Below, one piece after another: positions 61,606 to 64,000 of a stretch of DNA of 64,000 bases. The stretch lies in contig NC_089822.1 in assembly GCF_035046505.1 (NCBI RefSeq), positions 105,718,659 through 105,782,658 of the forward strand. The letters are read 5' to 3'. Within the stretch, counting starts at the first letter, position 1. Each line of letters begins with the position of its first letter. This DNA comes from Tiliqua scincoides. Its lineage: Eukaryota; Chordata; Lepidosauria; Squamata; Scincidae. The notes under the pieces are model-generated. The model did not search any database, was not told the origin of the DNA, and saw only the letters and a program-made list of their open reading frames with translations. Made by a program: the position numbers and the translations under genes.

Positions 61606-61750
61606 AGCCCCAGCCTGTGCATATCTACTCAGAAGTAAGTCCCATTAGAGTCAATGGGGCTTACTCCCAGGAAAGTGTGGAGAGGATTGCAGCCAAGAGC
61701 CCAAGCCTATGCCTGCCTACTCAGAAGTAAGTCCCATTACAGTCAATGGG
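61606..61750. mobile_element. Two short Harbinger-like MITEs at the right edge of the NAA50 island
   Basis: 61606-61694 (gcccagcctgtgca-like start to gagaggattgcagcc) and a truncated second copy 61697-61750, both opposite in orientation to the pair at 60942-61124. Confidence 0.75.
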
Positions 61751-62671
61751 TTATATACTATTTTCAACCTAGGTCGTTCCCCAATGTGTAGCATTATCAG
61801 TGGACAGTATTGCAAGGGCTATGGACTATAGCAGGCCTCCCCCTCAGCCTCAGAGCCCCCCAACTTGTGGGGAAGGATAATGGAATATAATGGCAGGCAG
61901 TCCAGTGTTAAAATGTTGAAAACCTTAATTTTTTGTCATGTAAAATAAGGCCGAAATTAGAAAGAGCAAGATTTCAACCTCCTGTCATTGTACCTTCTGG
62001 TTGAAGATGTTGCACAGGGTTGGTAATTCTCACCTGGAAATTCCCTACTCAGACATGAGATTCATCACTCTGGTCTTTCTCTGGGGTGGTGATTCCCTCC
62101 CACCAATTTTCTCCAGCAGCGCATGCTTAGATCAGTAGCTCCAATTTCTTACTAGTCCTACATAGAGCCCTTTAGTCGTGCACGTGAAAGTAGAAATTTC
62201 ACCACTAGAGGGCGTTCAGGACTTTAAAAAAAAGGCTTTTTTCTGTCATTATTAACAGGAAATCTGCCTGAATTTGATCTTTTTGAGACATTTTTTTAGA
62301 AATAGTGATTGACACTCCCAAATTAATGCCAGAACTATGACAAAAGGTGATTTGCAAGAACTAGGGCAGGAGTTCAACCTTTGGTTAGTTTTAATTGTGA
62401 AAGTCCTGTCCTCTGAACAAAATCTTCCCATCCCAATCTCCAATAGGAATGCACTGAAAAAACTGAGAAATAGACCTCAGTTATCACTCAGATCAGGGCC
62501 AGCCCAGCCACGAGGCAAGGTTAGGCAGGCTGCTTCATGCAGTTCTAGATGTCACCCCCATTGGCCACCTCTGCAGCCTCCTCAACTAGCCCTCATTTGC
62601 CCCCTCACCACTCTGCTGCTATATGCCTGCATCCAGTGCTGCAGAGCAGCGAGGGGACTGTAGCTGTATGA

Positions 62672-62851
62672 GGGCCCAATCCTATCCAACTTTCCAGCAG
62701 CAGTGCAGCCACAATGCAGCCGCCCAGGTAAGGGAACAAATGTTCCCATACCTTGACAAGGCCTCTGTGGCTACCTCCCCACCACAGGATGCAGTACATG
62801 CCCCATGGGCATGGCTGCACCAGCACTGGGAAATTGGATAGGATTGGGCCC
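62672..62851. mobile_element. Harbinger-like MITE (long form), well preserved
   Basis: GGGCCCAATCCTATCCAAC to TTGGATAGGATTGGGCCC with TGA on both sides (62669-62671, 62852-62854). Long, nearly perfect terminal inverted repeats. Confidence 0.88.
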
Positions 62852-63128
62852 TGAATTTGAATTTCACCCCCAGGCCAGTTTTTCCCAAACATTTTAGCAC
62901 TGGGACCCACCTAAGGGTCCTAACCTGGGTGGCAGGTTGTTTAACCCTTTTGGGGGTTCAGAGGCTGTGCACAGAACATGGGAACTCTGATCTGACACAG
63001 AAACCCACAAGGGAGTTGTTGTATTGGGGACACCACACCTGACTGTTCAAAACATCCCAATATTTATTTATTTTGGGATGCTGCCTATGTGTGAGCTCTT
63101 GGGGGGATAGGCATTTTGTGATGCCTTA

Positions 63129-63299
63129 GGGCCTGATCCTATCCAACTTTCCAGCAACCGCAATGCAGCCCTGAGGTAAAGGAACAAATGTTCCCATACT
63201 TTGAGGAGGCCTCCAAGACTGCCTCTCCACCATAGGATGCAGTGCACACCCCATTGGCATGGCTGCACTGACACTGGAAAATTGGATAGGATTTGGCCC
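63129..63299. mobile_element. Harbinger-like MITE (long form)
   Basis: GGGCCTGATCCTATCCAAC to TTGGATAGGATTTGGCCC with TTA on both sides (63126-63128, 63300-63302). Confidence 0.85.
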
Positions 63300-63970
63300 T
63301 TAATCCCTTACTAGGGGCTTAATTTTGTGGGTGTCCTTTTTGTTGGGTTAATGTGTGACATACAATGAGCTTTCAAAAGATACATCTGAAATACAAATGC
63401 AGGCAAAGTGAAATTTACATTTCCATTGGTATCTGTTTGAGAACACAATGAGAAATTTTCAATATATAGAAATTCCTTTTCCCCAAAATACAAAACAGTT
63501 GAGATGGCATCCAGTAGCAAACAGAGATCAAGACAGAGTCTTGCAAGCTTCACGTGAGTTCTGGAAAAGCTCTGCATTTTCTGCAAAACCAGTGCCCACT
63601 GTTCATGTTATTGTCCATTAATGTACCGTATATAGAGAATTCAGAAAAATAGTTCAAGAATATCAGTGCAGTTGATATCGGCAGGCAGGATTGACACGAA
63701 CTGTGCTGCTTGATATAAGTTTATAAACATTTGTGATACTATTCATAACTGACTTAGGTTATGTGGGTATAAGAATCCTACAACTACAATCTGATAAAAG
63801 AAAAGCATAACTTGTAACATTATGCAGTAAGATAAACTATGTTAGGCACAGCTCTTTGCTTATAGGAAAACAGCAACTGTGGGGAAGCTTCAAGCCTTGC
63901 TAATTAAAGCTTCAAGCCAATACACACTTTCCTGTGAGGTAGCTTACTTCTAAATAGGCTTGTGCTCTGA

Positions 63971-64000
63971 GGGCCCAATCCTATCCCATTTTCCAGTGCC
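63971..64000. mobile_element. Harbinger-like MITE, left end only (cut by window end)
   Basis: GGGCCCAATCCTATCCCATT after TGA; continues beyond the window. Confidence 0.7.

Larger units (their letters stand above)
61751..64000. other. Intergenic DNA upstream of NAA50
   Basis: No gene evidence. Three long-form MITEs lie at its right side; 61760-62660 shows nothing I recognise. A partial short-form MITE is at ~63915-63967. Confidence 0.55.

Noticed and set aside
1-64000. CRISPR arrays, operons, tRNA/rRNA genes, virus-like gene clusters
   Set aside because: None seen: repeats are dispersed transposons without regular spacers, genes are intron-containing, tRNA-like parts belong to SINEs, and no LTR pair or capsid/envelope-like frame was recognised.

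Overview
This is vertebrate nuclear DNA with three protein-coding genes, two CpG-island promoters and a dense load of small, old transposable elements. It is most likely a squamate reptile (lizard). Two points suggest this. The gene order SIDT1 - USF3 - NAA50 matches the amniote block at human 3q13.2. The repeats (short PIF/Harbinger-like MITEs with AAGTAAGTCCCATT cores, hAT MITEs, CR1 and L2 tails, a tRNA-type SINE) are the mix I know from lizard genomes. The species call rests on memory of repeat families, not on a search.

Layout. Positions 1296-6760 (+) hold the last six coding exons of SIDT1, a multi-pass SID-1 family membrane protein; its 3' UTR probably ends just after the AATAAA at 7940. 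Converging on it from the right is USF3 (formerly KIAA2018), read on the minus strand. It has a non-coding or partly coding first exon in the CpG island near 37.7 kb, four small exons (29867-29806, 25160-25132, 24951-24869, 23526-23430) that encode the bHLH, and a 6.5 kb terminal exon (20712-14219). All junctions keep frame and give a 2248-residue protein. Downstream of its stop lies about 4.6 kb of repeat-poor DNA, probably a long 3' UTR. NAA50, an N-alpha-acetyltransferase of the GNAT fold, is also on the minus strand. Its first exon (MKG) is in a second CpG island at 61.1-61.6 kb, its coding exons are at 53088-52952, 51662-51543, 51025-50959 and 49082-48902, and a repeat-poor stretch of several kb beyond its stop is probably 3' UTR.

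The three genes share no pathway that the sequence shows; they are conserved neighbours. The space between exons is mostly fossil transposons. At least nine hAT-type elements have recognisable 8-bp target duplications, and many Harbinger-like MITEs have 3-bp TNA (TAA/TTA/TGA) duplications. A 5'-truncated LINE (38224-39412) sits inside one MITE with both halves preserved. Pieces of CR1, L2, MIR-type SINE and Tigger-like elements also occur.

I found no CRISPR array, operon, virus-like gene set or other unknown system. The most interesting items are a strong-context in-frame upstream ATG in USF3 exon 1 that would lengthen the protein by 23 residues, a GC-AG intron within the USF3 bHLH, MITEs abutting both sides of the NAA50 promoter island, nested insertions next to the USF3 promoter, and an unassigned direct repeat at 28.7 and 32.8 kb.
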